Shown here: in pieces, positions 24,581 to 37,074 of the stretch
How positions within the stretch are numbered: the first letter of the stretch is position 1
Layout of the letters: every line of letters begins with the position of its first letter
NCBI GenBank assembly: GCA_014529385.2
Contig: CM043955.1
Span: 137,599,608 to 137,663,607, forward strand
Direction of reading: 5' to 3'
From: Adiantum capillus-veneris
Lineage: Eukaryota; Streptophyta; Polypodiopsida; Polypodiales; Pteridaceae
Length of the DNA: 64,000 nucleotides
Program-made: the position numbers and the translations under genes
Notes under the pieces: model-generated
The model's input: only the letters and a program-made list of their open reading frames with translations
What the model was told of the DNA's origin: nothing
The model's database searches: none

Positions 24581-24950
24581 AGTGAAAAGTAGTGCCAAGA
24601 TCTCTCTCCAAGAAACATGTTTTGTTTCTCACTCATGCATGGTATTACGATATTTATCCATGCTCTCCTCTTCATTTATTGGATGCGAATGAAGGCTCTC
24701 TTGGTGAGTTAGATAAGGAGTTTGAGACCATCCCTTGCTACAAAGCTCTAGATACTATCAAGGTAAGGTATGAAAAATGACCTAGTGCCCTAGCAAAAGA
24801 GATACAAAGTGATCTTGGACACTCAAGGTGAATGGGTGCAATCACTTGGCGTTTGAAACAATGGTTATATCTTGGTAGTGCAAGAATGGCCTAATAATAG
24901 CTCTCAATACAGGTCTATAGAGCATATATAATATTTGCAAATTTGTCAGC

Positions 24951-25218
24951 ATGTCAAAGGCAAAGAAATTTGACAAGGCTCTTACCATTGTGACTCAAGT
25001 GGAGATAGGGGATGCACCTTAGACATCCTCACCTATAGAAGCATGGCAAGAGGACTGTGAAAGAATGAAGGGGTTGCGTCCCAATGTTCTAGAGCTAATT
25101 ATGCTCCCAATTTATAGTGCCCTTCTTAGTGCAATGCAGATGAGATTTTTTGACCCAACACCACCAAGAATAAGGAAAGTGGTGGTTGCAACCAACATTA
25201 CAGACATGTTTAATCATT
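24951..25218 (+). pseudogene. PRP22-like DEAH-box RNA helicase fragment
   Basis: DEAH helicases of the PRP22/PRP2/PRP16 type remodel spliceosomes. The fragment encodes KKFDKALTIVTQVEIGDAP, then after a stop [38 protein letters not shown] and VVVATNI. The family reads E-R-M-K-x-L…LPVYSALPSEMQ…[16 protein letters not shown] in helicase motifs IV-V. An in-frame stop, the loss of sequence before ERMKG and divergence after ATNI make it a pseudogene of about 85 codons. I favour PRP22 because of ERMKGL and the [15 protein letters not shown] spacing, but other DEAH members are possible. Confidence 0.8.
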
Positions 25219-28200
25219 GATGTAGATTAGTATACATCATCTCATCTATCGTTAAAGCAATCAATTCACATTATCTATGTCAAAAAGGTTGTAGATGAAG
25301 ATGATAAGGACTCTAAGGTGTGAGCTTAGCTTTCCACAATGTCAAGTGAGTGGAGACAAGGAGACTAAGCCAGAGCATGTCATACACATCATCAAAAATG
25401 TCACAAGTTTGCACAAAATTAAAAGGTAGTGAATTATTCTTTGTGCAATCGGCATATTTTTGTAACGAAAAAGTCCCTCCAACACTAGAGGCAACCCCTT
25501 CCAACACTAGAGGGGATGAAAGCAGTGGGGGAAGGGCACAATCCCTACAATATTATTAATAATATGGAGATTGTGCCAACTCCACACCATACAATGTATG
25601 GTCTTTTCTTTTTCTCTTTTGTTTTATGGGTGCAAGCACCCCCCTGCACGAAATGCATCTCTCTACAATTCTTGAGATTACCATCAACAACTTCTTCTCC
25701 TTCACCACATCGTCTAACTCCAAATTCTAATCGTGTGATGATTTCATAAAGCTTTCAAGAAAACCTTCGAGGACAGATTCTACGAAGCCTCTAGAATAAA
25801 AGAAGGTTCAAGTTGCACGGACAAGCATAAGAGAGAGAGACGTGGGTCAATCATGGCATCAACTCATTTGCTAAAAGAGAGGCTCTCACTTTTTCAATCC
25901 CACAAAACAATAGGTGGCCTCTATAGCCCAGAACAAAGGATGTCCTCACAGATTTGCAACAGGAAAAGTGGATACACGTCGATCTCAATATCTCTCACTC
26001 AAATGATATATGAGCTATCCACACTACTACTACTGATTTGCTATTTATGATTCATCAGATATTAACTTAAAGAGAGTGTGAACCTCGTCAACACCTTGAA
26101 TGCGACGGTGCCTCCACGTAGTGCCTAAGCTATCATATGAGGTGAAAGGTACAACACTGGTTTGCTTTTTAAATTCACACATTTCCACAACAAAGCAATC
26201 AAGGCATACTAGTTAGCACCGGCGCTCATCATCTTTACAAGGAAGAATGCCCCATGCACTGCTCTGTGAGAGGGGAAGAGCCTATCTATGACCTCGACCA
26301 ATTTGAGTGGGAGTAGCACCAGATTGCATTGCAAAAACTTGCTTAGAAAAAAAAATCATCGTATAATTGGGCTTTAAAGGCAGGTGCAAGTGTTGTTTCT
26401 TCTCCATGGCTCTGGCATTCAAAGCCTTAGTTAATTTTGGAGGGAATCTCAAATTCAAGACCTCAATGTAGTTAGGGTATGAGTTATTTGGCCAAAACCC
26501 TTCTTAGAGGAACATTCACACACCTAGAAAATTGCATGCAGAGTGTGCATGTTACTTGCTTTAATAGTTATAGTTTTTTTTATAGCAATCTTTTGCACGA
26601 ACATTGAAATAAACTTTTTGCAAATTTGTTGTGCATTCCATCAAATTTTTATTTTTATTTTGCAAAACTCATGAAAGTGAGTAAATTATATTAGCAGCCC
26701 AAAAGAATTACAAATACTAGTCATGCTCATGATGAGCCATGACGTCTTTCAACAAACATTAGTACATTGGCTAAAAGGGGGGCCACCCCATGGCAATGGT
26801 GAAAAACTTGTCTGGCTTCGAAACAAACTCTTACCCACGCAACTCCTAATGTTGCAGTCATCACCTTGTCCCACTCTTCACAATTTCTCCTTTTTCCAAT
26901 GGAAATAATTGCCACCGTGCTTTCTTGAATAATCTTCGTAAACCTTCCTGTTTCAATGCGGTTCTTAAAAAGTCGACCGTTCCTGGTCTTCCAGACCATT
27001 TTTGTTGCATTCCATGAATTCTATTACTGGCTTCAACTTTGACTTTGTTTATTCAAAATCAAACATTCGTTGGATATTTGGCAAACCTATTCATATGCTA
27101 CTTGGATTTGGGGCTCTTCATCAAATTTAGCATGCATGCTGGTGCAAAGGTTTTTGCATCATAAATTTCTCTTATGTTTCAAAATTTCTTTTTATTTTTC
27201 CTCCCAGAATGGTCCATCTTTTAGAAAAGAGCTTAAAGATTCCGAGCAAAGTCAAAAGAGGAAGAGCAACAAGGTTGAAAAATTAAAGTTTTATTGGTTT
27301 TTCTGCATTTTCAACTTTTTTTTGTAGCAAACCATAAGTTGGCAAGCAAAATTTTAGGTTAGTTTTGATAAAGATCATCTACAAAGTCGTCAAATAAAAT
27401 AAAGGCATCAAATTTTCCATTGATTTCGAAGTACATCAAGGATGCACTATGGCATCTACCAGGATGTGCACATATGATGCGTACTGCTCGATTTTTTTTT
27501 TCTTTTAGCAGTTCTATTGCATATTTTATCGTTACTGTACAAGGTGGTATCATGTAACTTATGAGTGTAATGCCTTGCAAGGTTAGTGTTCAAACCAAGA
27601 TCCATAATCAATATGACTATGAGTGTGCAATCTGAATTATCCTCAATCTTATGTGGTATCACCTTTGGCTACTCAACTTTGACGGATTATGGGGTGAAGA
27701 GTTCTCAAGAAGGATGTTGGTTTAGAGTTTGTGCAGACATGTATGAGTATAGAGAACCATCCCTAACAAAGTGGAGCTAGAAGTTGAGGGATCCCATCTA
27801 CTTCATAGAGGCACTCCACACAAGGCTCTTCTTCCTTTTAGGAGAACAACACCGTTTTGGGATTTACTCTACATTTGGAGAGTAAATATACCCGTGGAAT
27901 TAGATACAAGGCACCAAACTTTTTTATGTGTCACATGCAAGTCCAATTGCTCATAATTTTCTTGACTGATTACACAGTTCATAAGGATTTTGGTTTTCAA
28001 AAGGAATTGCTTTTAGAGGTAGGAGTGTTTTGCTCAGCTAGAGCATCTCGTTTGAGGTAGGCTCTTCTATTAGTCCTAGAAGTAGGCAGAGGTTCCTTTT
28101 GGCCAAAGCGAAAATCTATTTAGAGGTTACTGTTGGAACCTTGATTGCAATAATACAATCCTACAATGCTTAGTCTTTGCTATGTGCATATAGATCCATG

Positions 28201-28269
28201 TATGAGTACAAGATTTGGCAAGTGGACCAATAGAATAGAATAGGTTTAGATTAGGAAAACATTGGTGCT
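25219..28269. other. Unassigned interior of element F
   Basis: It is mostly AT-rich without recognisable genes. The minus strand at about 26727-26999 encodes MVWKTRNGRLFKNRIETGRF, which resembles the W-K-x-RN…F segment near the end of plant LINE polyproteins. That assignment is tentative. Confidence 0.35.
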
Positions 28270-28332
28270 CTTATGAAGAGATTTTTCATTGATGTTTTCA
28301 AGGATGAAAATGCTTCTTCAACGGAAGAGTAA
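28270..28332 (+). pseudogene. Pol C-terminal tail of element F
   Basis: It encodes MKRFFIDVFKDENASSTEE followed by TAA directly against the LTR. It parallels the end of element B (…FEDENSSLRGE, stop, LTR) and so marks the end of a chromovirus Pol. Confidence 0.65.
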
Positions 28333-28462
28333 TGTCAGGACAAGGGTAAGATGCCTTTTGGGTGGGACACGATTCTTGGCCAAGGCCAACTATAACATGC
28401 TATTATTAGAGGGGTTGGTTGGGTGGAGCATAGCACGATCTAGTCCCTCAAACCTTTTGACA
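28333..28462 (+). repeat. Element F 3' LTR
   Basis: A 130-bp segment from TGTCAGGACA to TTTTGACA, similar at its 3' half to 18278-18384. Its start matches the element-strand start of the B LTR, so F and B are related. Confidence 0.55.
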
Positions 28463-28943
28463 TGGCTAACTTATACATTATCACAATACATGATGGACTC
28501 CTAATCATGGATGCATTAGCACCAATAGAAACTATCACCACACAATTGGCCTCATTGCTACGTACAACCATGATGCAGAGCTTTCACCATTAAGTCCATT
28601 CCAAAGAGTTTGCTAGATCTAGGTGTAGAGTCCTAAACTCACTCCTCCGCATGAGTGTAGAGTTGGTATGACATGAGGATAGACCCCTATACTCATGCCT
28701 ACACATAAAGGGGTAGACCCCTATACTCACACCTATGCATATAGAGAACTTTGGGGACCGTCACAAAAAGATAGGCCATGAGAGACATGGGGTGGATCAC
28801 CCACCATAAAATACAAAAATTTGTAGAGACACATGAGTTGGAGATGTACCACTTCTTCTTGAGTAGAGATAGCTCCATTTCATGGTGGAACTTCATTGAG
28901 CCATGTACCCCAACACCCATCACTGACATGTATAGTTGGTACA

Positions 28944-29150
28944 TGTCATAAAAAATAATATCTAACTTTAACAAATGATTTTCTCATATTAAACTGATCA
29001 TTTAATATGGGAAGATAAAAGGGGAACAAGAGTTAGGATATAGATATGTGCTTCTTGACCTATCTCAACAGGGGACCAGAAGGAGAAATGGTTGCATCTC
29101 AATAGGGGTCCAAAAGGAGACGGTCTACCAAAGAGCAATGTGCAATAAGT
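28944..29150 (+). mobile_element. Fragment of an element-A-family LTR
   Basis: It begins tgtcataa and contains aaatgattttctcatatta and aactgatcattta, as does the A LTR read on its element strand. Two diverged 'ggg(a/g)(t)ccaaaaggag'-like units follow. Similarity fades near 29150. It is an older relative of A in the opposite orientation. Confidence 0.7.
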
Positions 29151-29940
29151 GCTTCTAGACTTACCTTGTAGGACGCGTGTCTAACCTCACTATCCTATCT
29201 TATTGCAGTATTAGCGAGAACCACGATTAAATTGTCAATCCATGGGATGAAGCTGACTCGACTAGTGCATAGAGGCTACAAGAGGGTGTCAATCTCTTGG
29301 AAAACAACTAACAACACGCATCTAACTCATGCTACACTCAAGTGACAGAAATCACTAAAAGCCAATCGCTCATCGGCAAACAAATCACATCCGTTACAAC
29401 ATCAAATGACATCCAAACATAACGAAACTTCTAGAACATGTTTATAAGACCTAAGCACATCGTGATAATTAACAACAGTCGATTTTTGACCTAGTCATTT
29501 TTGACCCAGAATGCATCTAAATGATTAGCAATGATGCCCCAATATCCCGCCTATGCTTAGTTTTTGATTTGAAAGTATAAAATCCTAGTTATAATAAAAT
29601 CAGGCCGCGGATTGGCGATGCCAAAAACTACGAAATACTTTGATGTGTTTACGTCAATGTGTAGAGCTCTTGCCTGCGGTTGCAATGCAACAAACGCGAC
29701 TGCAATGTGACAACCTGGGAGGGAGTAGGAAGCGTGAGAAGGACAGAAGAGAGCGCCGTTAGCTCATGTTGCGTATTTCATTATCCAAAAACTTAATAAT
29801 AACTTACAAAAATTGGCTTTTATACCTTAGCCAAGGTTTTTGGTGGTCAAAACTAATAATCTGGGAGTTCTACCAAAGATGAGTAATGACAGGTTGATAC
29901 AATCTGGAAACTTGTAGCCCTGGCTCATCAATTACAAGGT
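29151..29940 (-). repeat. Probable 3' LTR region of element D
   Basis: On the minus strand it carries CCTTGGCTAAGGTATAAAAG (TATA box near 29817-29824), closely paralleling the TATA region of the element I LTR (aaggctgaggtatataagcc near 52550-52571). It directly follows the downstream ORF of D. Exact ends were not resolved and no second copy is present, because D's 5' end is cut by copia H. Confidence 0.45.
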
Positions 29941-32900
29941 TTATCCGAGAAAATAGGAGTTACAATATTCCCGATTTATCAAAATAATAAGTGTTTTTAC
30001 AATGAGAACTCCGTAAAATGGTATCCGTGGTATCTGTGTTAGCTTGCTGCTAACATTTCCCCTCTCCTCGCCTGTGTCGTCCCTTGACACAAATTTATGG
30101 GCTAAAGTAGTTTTTGGACTGGCGAGGTGGTCTTTAAGCGCTGTTAGAGCCTTTTGATATCTAATTTTTCGTTCTTTATCTGGCACTTGCAAGAACTGCA
30201 TAGTTACTCTGTTTTTCAGCTCCATTGCTGAGTAGCCTACAAACCTTGAGGTTAGATTGCTGATCACTGGTGCAAATATCTTCGTTCGCCAAGTGAAGAA
30301 TCCCGTGTAAAATGCTTTTTCGAACGCCAACATATTGTGAGAAGGTAGAAACATGCATCTGGTGCAGAAGCCATATAGGACTTCTTCAGAAGGTTGGCCA
30401 CTGAGATCATAGCACAAACCTTTGTTACCCTTGAGGAATGACATCCAAGGGGTGCCTGCTTGCTCTGGCTCATTGAACAGTTCGATGCATGTGAGCAGCA
30501 TTCGGAAAATTTTGTATAACATAGCACATGACAAATCTGGTAGACTTTTAAAGAATGACATGGCACCCTTTAGGGTTTTCACCATGTATTCTTCAGTCGT
30601 CGTTGGTCCCTTTTCTGGAGCAGGCAATCTGGGGTAATTAGGCCAAGTTGGCCGCTTCTTTAGTAGTGCCTCATGTGCTATCCAGGTCCTTACTCTTGGT
30701 ACAGGACAGAAGGTGCGATCCTTTTGCAGGGTCGCAGGTGCTCTCGTAAACAGAAACAAGTACCTTGGGTTCTTGTTCAGCCAGCTCAACCTCCACTTAG
30801 GGTGGTATTTATCTACACCCTCGACTTGCATGTCTGTGTAAAGTCTTTCTTTTACTTGTAGCAACTCAACTTTAATCAGAGGGTAGGGCAGGGATTGTTG
30901 GTGCCATTGCGCATTTATTTGACTGGGAGTGAGTTGTGTGACATTGAGGGAATGAAGTACTCTCACCTCCCAATCCATTGCTGCCTTCCACTGCTCATCT
31001 ACCTCTTGTGTAAATTTTTCCTTTAGTACATCTTCTCAGTCTTTGAGAGCTGGACCATGGGCACTGTGTCTTCTTCTGTAATGGGTTCCTGAAATTCTTC
31101 CTCGCCGCTCAGCTCTACTATGGCCTGCGTCTCCATGTCAGCAAAGGATACTGAGGGGATTTGTATCTGAGGTTGCTCCAAAGTGCCTGCCTCTTCTTGC
31201 GTTTTTGTCCTTCCCTCTCTCAGTAGCTAGTTGACTCATTTGAGTTTAGCTATCTCCTTCAGCAGCTTGTGTTCTCTTTGGACCCGCATCAAGGCCACAT
31301 CTTTGCGCTGAGACTACTCTAATTTCAGCTCTAGCTCGAAGTCTTTATTTTTCTTTTCTAATGCCTTGTTTCCCTTGTCTGTTCCCTTGATCGAGGTGAC
31401 GACTGGATTTTCTCGTATTTGCCTCAAGAATATCGCCCGATCATTGATTCTTTGTTATGAGTATTGTAGGGAAGCATTGGCCACATCTAACTATACCTAG
31501 ATCTTTTGAGTTGATAGGGTTGTGGTTAGAAGTTCATTTGTAACTTTCGTAGCTGATCATCCTTGGCTTTACATGCATCTGGCAGTTTGGTAAGCAGCTC
31601 ATTCAATTCTTCCATTTATTTCTGTTGCTTGTCTCTTGTGAGCTGATGTTGTTCAGCTTCCACTCTTAACTCCTACACTTGCCTCTGGAGATCGGTGATG
31701 ACATTAAGTCTGTCGTCTAACTCCCCTTGGAGTGCATCCATCACCATCTCTAACTCTTTGGCCCGTGTGCTACAGCCAAGTGCTGCTGAGCGAAGTCTTT
31801 CTGTCATCTCCTGCATTTGCTTAGCATATTCATTCACTTGCAGGATGACCTCATCATTCGATTGTCAATCTTCGCTTTGTGTTATTTGTCTTGATGTTTC
31901 TGCAGATTCCTTTACCTCTAGCTACGTCATGGCTGCTTGTTGCTCCTGCTGTTGCCCTTGTGTCAGCTGATCTTTTTCTGTTGAGGTAGAGAACTGTATC
32001 TTAGCCTTATCTTACTGTGTTGAGGTAGTGGGTGTTTCCTCAGCCTTTTGTTCCTTTGCGTGCTCAAATTTTGCGGAGTCCTCTCCTGGTGCAGGACTGG
32101 CTACTTTTGTCTCTGGCTCTTTCTCTATTTGCTTCTCTTGATTAGAGACATCTGCTTGTTGTGCTGTTTCCACTTCTTCTTGCTGTTCAGATTATTGTGT
32201 AGCTTCAACTACTTTTTCCTGTTCAGGTTCTGCCTCTTTTGTTGGTTCATTTGTTGTGGTTCTAACTGGTGATGGTGGTGGGCTCGACATTGGTTGATCT
32301 TGGTGTTCAGAGACAAGAGAAGAGATGCGGGGAGACACATCACCTTGGGCATGTTGTGCTTCTCCTTGTGCAGTGGTTTCCTCTGCTCTCTTTTGTTGTT
32401 CTTCCGTCTCTTTCGCTTTTGTTGCCGCTTCTTCGGCTTCTTTCAGCTAAAGTTTCTGCCTCTTGGTACATCCGTTCCAGTACTTCAGTGGGTTCTTCGG
32501 CCTACTTCCTGGCGTGATGCTTGGTTCTTGGTCTATTAATCCCACTAGGCACCCACTTTTCCGGGTCCTTTCCTTGTGCTTGACGACTGTGTTGGTATGC
32601 GTGTTTCTCTCTTTCAAACCAGGCTTGCTTTTGCACAGGCTCTTCTTGGTGTGCTACCATGGATTTTCTCTTCATTTCCTCCCTTTGTGATCTCTTTTAT
32701 TCATTATCCGAGCTTTTATTGCTATGCATTTCCGACTAGCTTTCAACAGACTCTTCATCAGATTTGTAGGATCTCTTGGCCGATCTTGTAGCTCGAGGAG
32801 ATGGTTGAGCTGACACTATCCAAGTGTTTTGATCTAGGGCAGGGGGTAGGTTGTCGGCCATGCCGATGGCATGGTATGCAATTCTTGTCAACACCTCTGG

Positions 32901-33641
32901 TGCACCCAGGTATGTAATCTTTCGTTCTTTCTTTATTCCTTTCAAGGTGGTCAAGACATATTGAGCATGGTCAACCGGTTGCCTGGTTGTTGACTTGAGG
33001 ACTTGTGTGAAGGTGGTGGCAACCGCATGATTGGGCGTGGTATACCTTGGTGGCCTCTTAGCTAGGAAGTGGAAATGCTGGTGGTATAACCTTGCTAGCT
33101 CTTCAACCTATTTGTGAATAAGGTCTGCAAAGATGGCCGCGGCGGGTTCTTTTATGAAAGTTTCGGCCGTCTTCCTATCCCTTGCCCTCATTGTCATTCC
33201 TTCTGTGGGCAATCTGAGTGCCTCTACCACTATTTCCTTGGTGATCACCACTTCAACTTTGTTCCCTTGTGGGTCAGAAATATGCGCAGTTCCATCTTCC
33301 TTGATCATGGACAAAAGCTCGTAAGCTTTTTGGAAATCCACTCCGTACCGCTCTTGTTTGTAAAAATCTTTGAGTCATAGCCGTCGGTTGGCATCTTTGG
33401 TTTTGGGCTTTGTGGCGACATCATACACTTCTTTTGGTAGGAGTTTCGACTCTACCTGATGTCCCTCCTCACTCTTGAATCTGCTAGTGAACACTGTGAT
33501 GTGATGCTTCTCAAGCTGTTCCTTTGAGAGATAGGTTGCCTTGGCGGTTTTGACTGAATCAAGGTCCAGTTGGAATGTTGGTAGTTCTTGCAGCTTTACC
33601 TTCTGGTTGAGCTTCTTCTTGGCTCTCTCTGCTGCTTGCAT
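29941..33641 (-). pseudogene. Element D downstream extra ORF (decayed, about 1230 codons)
   Basis: Coding-like sequence runs across 3.7 kb, interrupted by stops and at least one frameshift. The N-terminal part (33641-32736) is in one frame with in-frame stops and contains EVVITKEIVVEALRLPTEG. The centre (about 32700-31100) is Gln/Glu/Lys-rich with long heptad-like stretches such as YAKQMQEMTERLRSAA and is probably coiled coil. The last 345 codons (29941-30978) are uninterrupted. I do not recognise the C-terminal part. The N-terminal part loosely recalls plant transposon-associated 'mobile domain' proteins. Extra ORFs beside gag-pol are known in some Tat-type elements. It lies downstream of Pol and could instead belong to another element fused here. 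Confidence 0.55.
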
Positions 33642-33829
33642 GGCTCCTGTTCAGTGAATAGAGTGTCAAAGTTAGCAGAGTTGTCAGATTTTTCTCTGAA
33701 ATGTCCTTTAGTCTGCAATGCTGCCAATTTTGGTCCAATTTGCTTTAAATCAAGTTTTGAACAAGCATAGATGCATAAAAACATGCAAGGAACAAAATTG
33801 TAAAGTTCAAATAAAAATTTGCAACCAAA

Positions 33830-33851
33830 GTAAATAATTGCGATTATTTAC
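33830..33851. repeat. D-family palindrome, copy 1
   Basis: A 22-nt near-perfect inverted repeat with arms gtaaataat and attatttac around an ATTGCGAT-like core. Confidence 0.85.
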
Positions 33852-34409
33852 AGCTGAGTAATTTCTCCAACTTTTTGCAAACTTGGCATCACAGGCTTAA
33901 AGTATATACCAAATACATGCTCTAAGTGAAATATGGGCTCATTTGGATGCATAGGGTGAGAATGGTACAAAATTTTGGCTCTAGGTCTCTGAAACAGTAG
34001 ATGTAAAGAAAATTTGAGATTTTGAGCTCCAAATTGGTTCAAACTTGTCTAGTGGGTTTAACACATCATGTACTTTGGATGTATGATGGCAAAATATCAA
34101 AATTCCCCCATTTTGGCTAGAAAGTAAAGAATGGTGATTATTAACTTTTCTACCAAAATCGATATTTTTTGGTACAAATTGGGTCTAGGCATTGTATAGA
34201 CTCTGTGTATGTGATATGAGGTGATTTGGATAAAAGAAAATGGTCCATAACTCAAAATTTGGCTTGCAAAGACTTCTTTGGGTTTTTTTTGGCAATTTTC
34301 CAAGTTATAGGTGCTCATTTTGGCTCATACTTGCTTTTTGGCATGTAATAGGTGTGTGCACATGATAGGTGAGGAGATGATACAATTTCTAGGCAAAAAT
34401 AGTGCAAAA

Positions 34410-34431
34410 GTAAATAATCGCAATTATTTAC
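34410..34431. repeat. D-family palindrome, copy 2
   Basis: A 22-nt near-perfect inverted repeat. It is the reverse complement of copy 1. Confidence 0.85.
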
Positions 34432-35847
34432 AGCAATCACAATTTTCTTGCAAAACTTAAAATTTTTGACCTAAACACATTCTATACACCTAGAACAAGT
34501 CCTAAATTGAATTTGGTTAAGTTTGATCTTGTAGGCATCACTTTGTGCTTTGTCAACTCTGAAATCACCAATTTCTGTGACTACACTGCTTGTTGAGTTG
34601 GTTTGTCACTTGTGAGGCTTTGGACTTGTCCGCAACATAGTCGTGAAGCAACTCATCCAATTTTGGCTCATTTAGAGTCAGTTTGACCTCGTATGTTGAA
34701 TTTGACGTTTTGTAACCTTTGAGCCATTTTTTGCTTTTTGAAGGCTTTGCTTGATTGATTTCACGAGACCAATCATATACATTGTATATAAACCCTGTTA
34801 GGCAAGCTGTCTATGGAGTCAGAACCAATTTTTGGCATCTGCCAAAAACCTATATTTTCTACTGTGGACCCCCTCGACCCCTGTCGAATGGTCAACTGAT
34901 GATATAGAAAGGTTCTATTATGTTAGGGCATGCTACATTTCAAATCCCATCTAATATGGTCGAGCTGACAGGCCGCTATTGTCAGTTTTTGGTCGTAGGT
35001 CTTCGTGCACTGCTCGGATTCTAGGGCTTTTTCTAGGGTTTTAGACTAGCTACTGGCCAAACAAAATGGGTCATTGATGAGTAAAGAACTTACCCCTCAT
35101 GTCTTGTGTGAGACAGCACTGAAAAATGGGCAATTGTAGACTCCGAAAAGTATGCGCGAAAGAGGTCGAAAAGCTCTCTCTGCAAAGGTGACAAGTGAAA
35201 ATGAGGTTGTTTTAGCCTACTTGGGGTATCTATACTCGGACTTTCCAAACCAATTTTCCCCAGATTCCCCGTTAGTTCTACTAGGCCATGAAATCTATGT
35301 TAGACTAAAAAATTTCCCCGATCGGATTCCTGTAGCTCATTCTGCAAGAATTTTGCAAAAGTAGGTCTGGCCGCCTAATTTAGGCTTCCCGCTTTCATCT
35401 TCAATTTTAGTGAAAATTTTTGTGCTTGTCCACCTTGTCTTTTTGATTACCACCGTGTCTTTTATTTTTCCATATGAGCTCCTTTGCTATTTATTATTAA
35501 ATTTTGACCTGTTTATTGAAAATATCAAAGAAAATAACAAAATGCGCTAAAAAAGCAAAGTAAAAGTCCAGCAATTAAGAAAATCCATTGAAAAACACAG
35601 CTTTATTGCTTTTTGTTGGATTTCTCCATTTTTAACTCTCCTTATCAAGAAAAATGATGAAAAATAACCAAAAAAGACTATTTTTTGATAGTATATACAC
35701 TATTTACGCTCATAGGAAAGATATTATCAGTGAATGTTCCCTTGATGATGAATTATAAGAACATTATTAGGTAATTTTGCCAAAAATCACACGTTAACAT
35801 CGAAATTTTTCCTTTCTCTTCAAACATTGCCCTTAATTACTTAGTGC

Positions 35848-35864
35848 CCTTCCACCCCTCCTAG
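35848..35864 (-). promoter_or_regulatory. Purine-rich block after the Pol stop of D
   Basis: The minus strand reads CTAGGAGGGGTGGAAGG just after the Pol stop, preceded by a GTCGTCC motif. Element I has GTCGTCC followed by CTAGGAGGGGGGGAGG at the same place (62504-62520). It may act as an internal polypurine primer. Confidence 0.5.
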
Positions 35865-35896
35865 ATGGCGTACTTCGGGACGACTGTGTGCATGGG

Positions 35897-37074
35897 TTAA
35901 CAATCGTGTCTATGCATAGCCGTGGTTGGCTCTACCATACTTTGAAGATCAATGCATTTTAAACCACTATGCTGTGAAAGAGCTCGGTCTTGAGTAATTA
36001 ACTCAAGGGTTTCTGATGTCGAGGCTTTCAGATGCTGTCTTTCGAAAACGAAATCTTGTAGCTTATGTGCTCTCTGTTTGATTGTACCATCAGGATGCTT
36101 CAGCACGTTGATTGCCTGAGCTGTTTTGGTGGCACTTTTGACTATTGTCGAGATTTTTCTCGCCATTGGTAGGTTGGTTTGCTTGGTGTGGAATGGTGTG
36201 GTGGAGTCTTTTGAGACTTAACTCTCCATTGCTTGATTGGTTTTACGGTTTGTGGAGAAGATGAGTGCTCCTTTTTTTGCCAAATCCATTTCACGTCAGG
36301 TTCCTTGCTCGGAGGAACTCATCTCTGTGTTTTGACCCTTGGAACCTTCTTTAGTTTTGTCGGTGATGTTTTGGACACTCAGATTTGAATCGTCTTGTCC
36401 TTAAGCGGTGCTTTTGGTACCCAGATTTGTCTGACTCCTTGCATGCTACTTGTAGCATTGGCTCGTCGAGAGGATGGAGAAGATTGATTACTTCGTGGTT
36501 TGGTCTTCTGATTGCTTCCTCTCCATTCCTCCTTGCTTGGTGAAAATGGAACAATGAGTTGCCCGCCTTTAGGTGATAGCTTGAGCTGAACTGTATCCCA
36601 ATCTGGGACTGCTTTGTATGTTCGTATCCAGGGAATTCCAAGAATCATCGTCTCATTCATGTGTTCATTTGGTAAGCAGACAAACTGATGAGGACATGAA
36701 CATGCATGTACTATTACATTCAAGTTGACTACTCCCAATGTTGGGGTTGGGTTCATGTTGCATCCTTTGATTGTCACTATTCCTGCTGTCAAAGACTGAC
36801 TTGTTGCTTTCTTGTATGTGGAATAAATGACCGCATTTACTCTAGCTCTTGTGTCAACCAAAGCATTGGTGCTATGATTGTTGAGCTGTATTTTGATGCG
36901 CAGGTCGAGTCCGTCTAACCATTCATCATCTGTTGAAACTGCATCTTTAGGAAATTCCCATCGGTATCTGTTGATTCCTGAGAGCAGCTTTCCATTTGAG
37001 TACCTGAAGCCGAGCTTCCTCTTGGGCTTCATCAATAACCTACTGTTGTTTAATCCTCCTTTGCTTGGTTGCAT
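35897..37074 (-). pseudogene. Element D Pol C-terminus: second protease-like domain and W-K repeats
   Basis: After integrase the frame encodes NALVDTRARVNAVIYSTYKK and about 75 residues later ILGIPWIRTYKAVPDWD. That is the D-(S/T)-G and hydrophobic-LG-x-PW pair of a retropepsin, as in the C-terminal domain of element I. Here the active-site D-S-G reads D-T-R. A QIWVPK motif follows, then after stops a TIKQRAHKLQDFVFERQ-like terminus (35897-36166) matching SIKQRAALLERMLYRR at the end of element I. The region is broken into several frames. Confidence 0.75.

Larger units (their letters stand above)
33642..35847 (-). other. Noncoding leader before the extra ORF of D, with two palindromes
   Basis: About 2.2 kb AT-rich, without coding signal. 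It holds two 22-nt near-perfect palindromes of the form GTAAAT…ATTTAC (33830-33851 and 34410-34431). A third, perfect copy lies at 48744-48765 in the D leader before gag. Confidence 0.65.

Noticed and set aside
26727-26999. Confident LINE element
   Set aside because: Only one short W-K-x-RN motif is present, with no RT or endonuclease nearby. I mention it only as a weak possibility.
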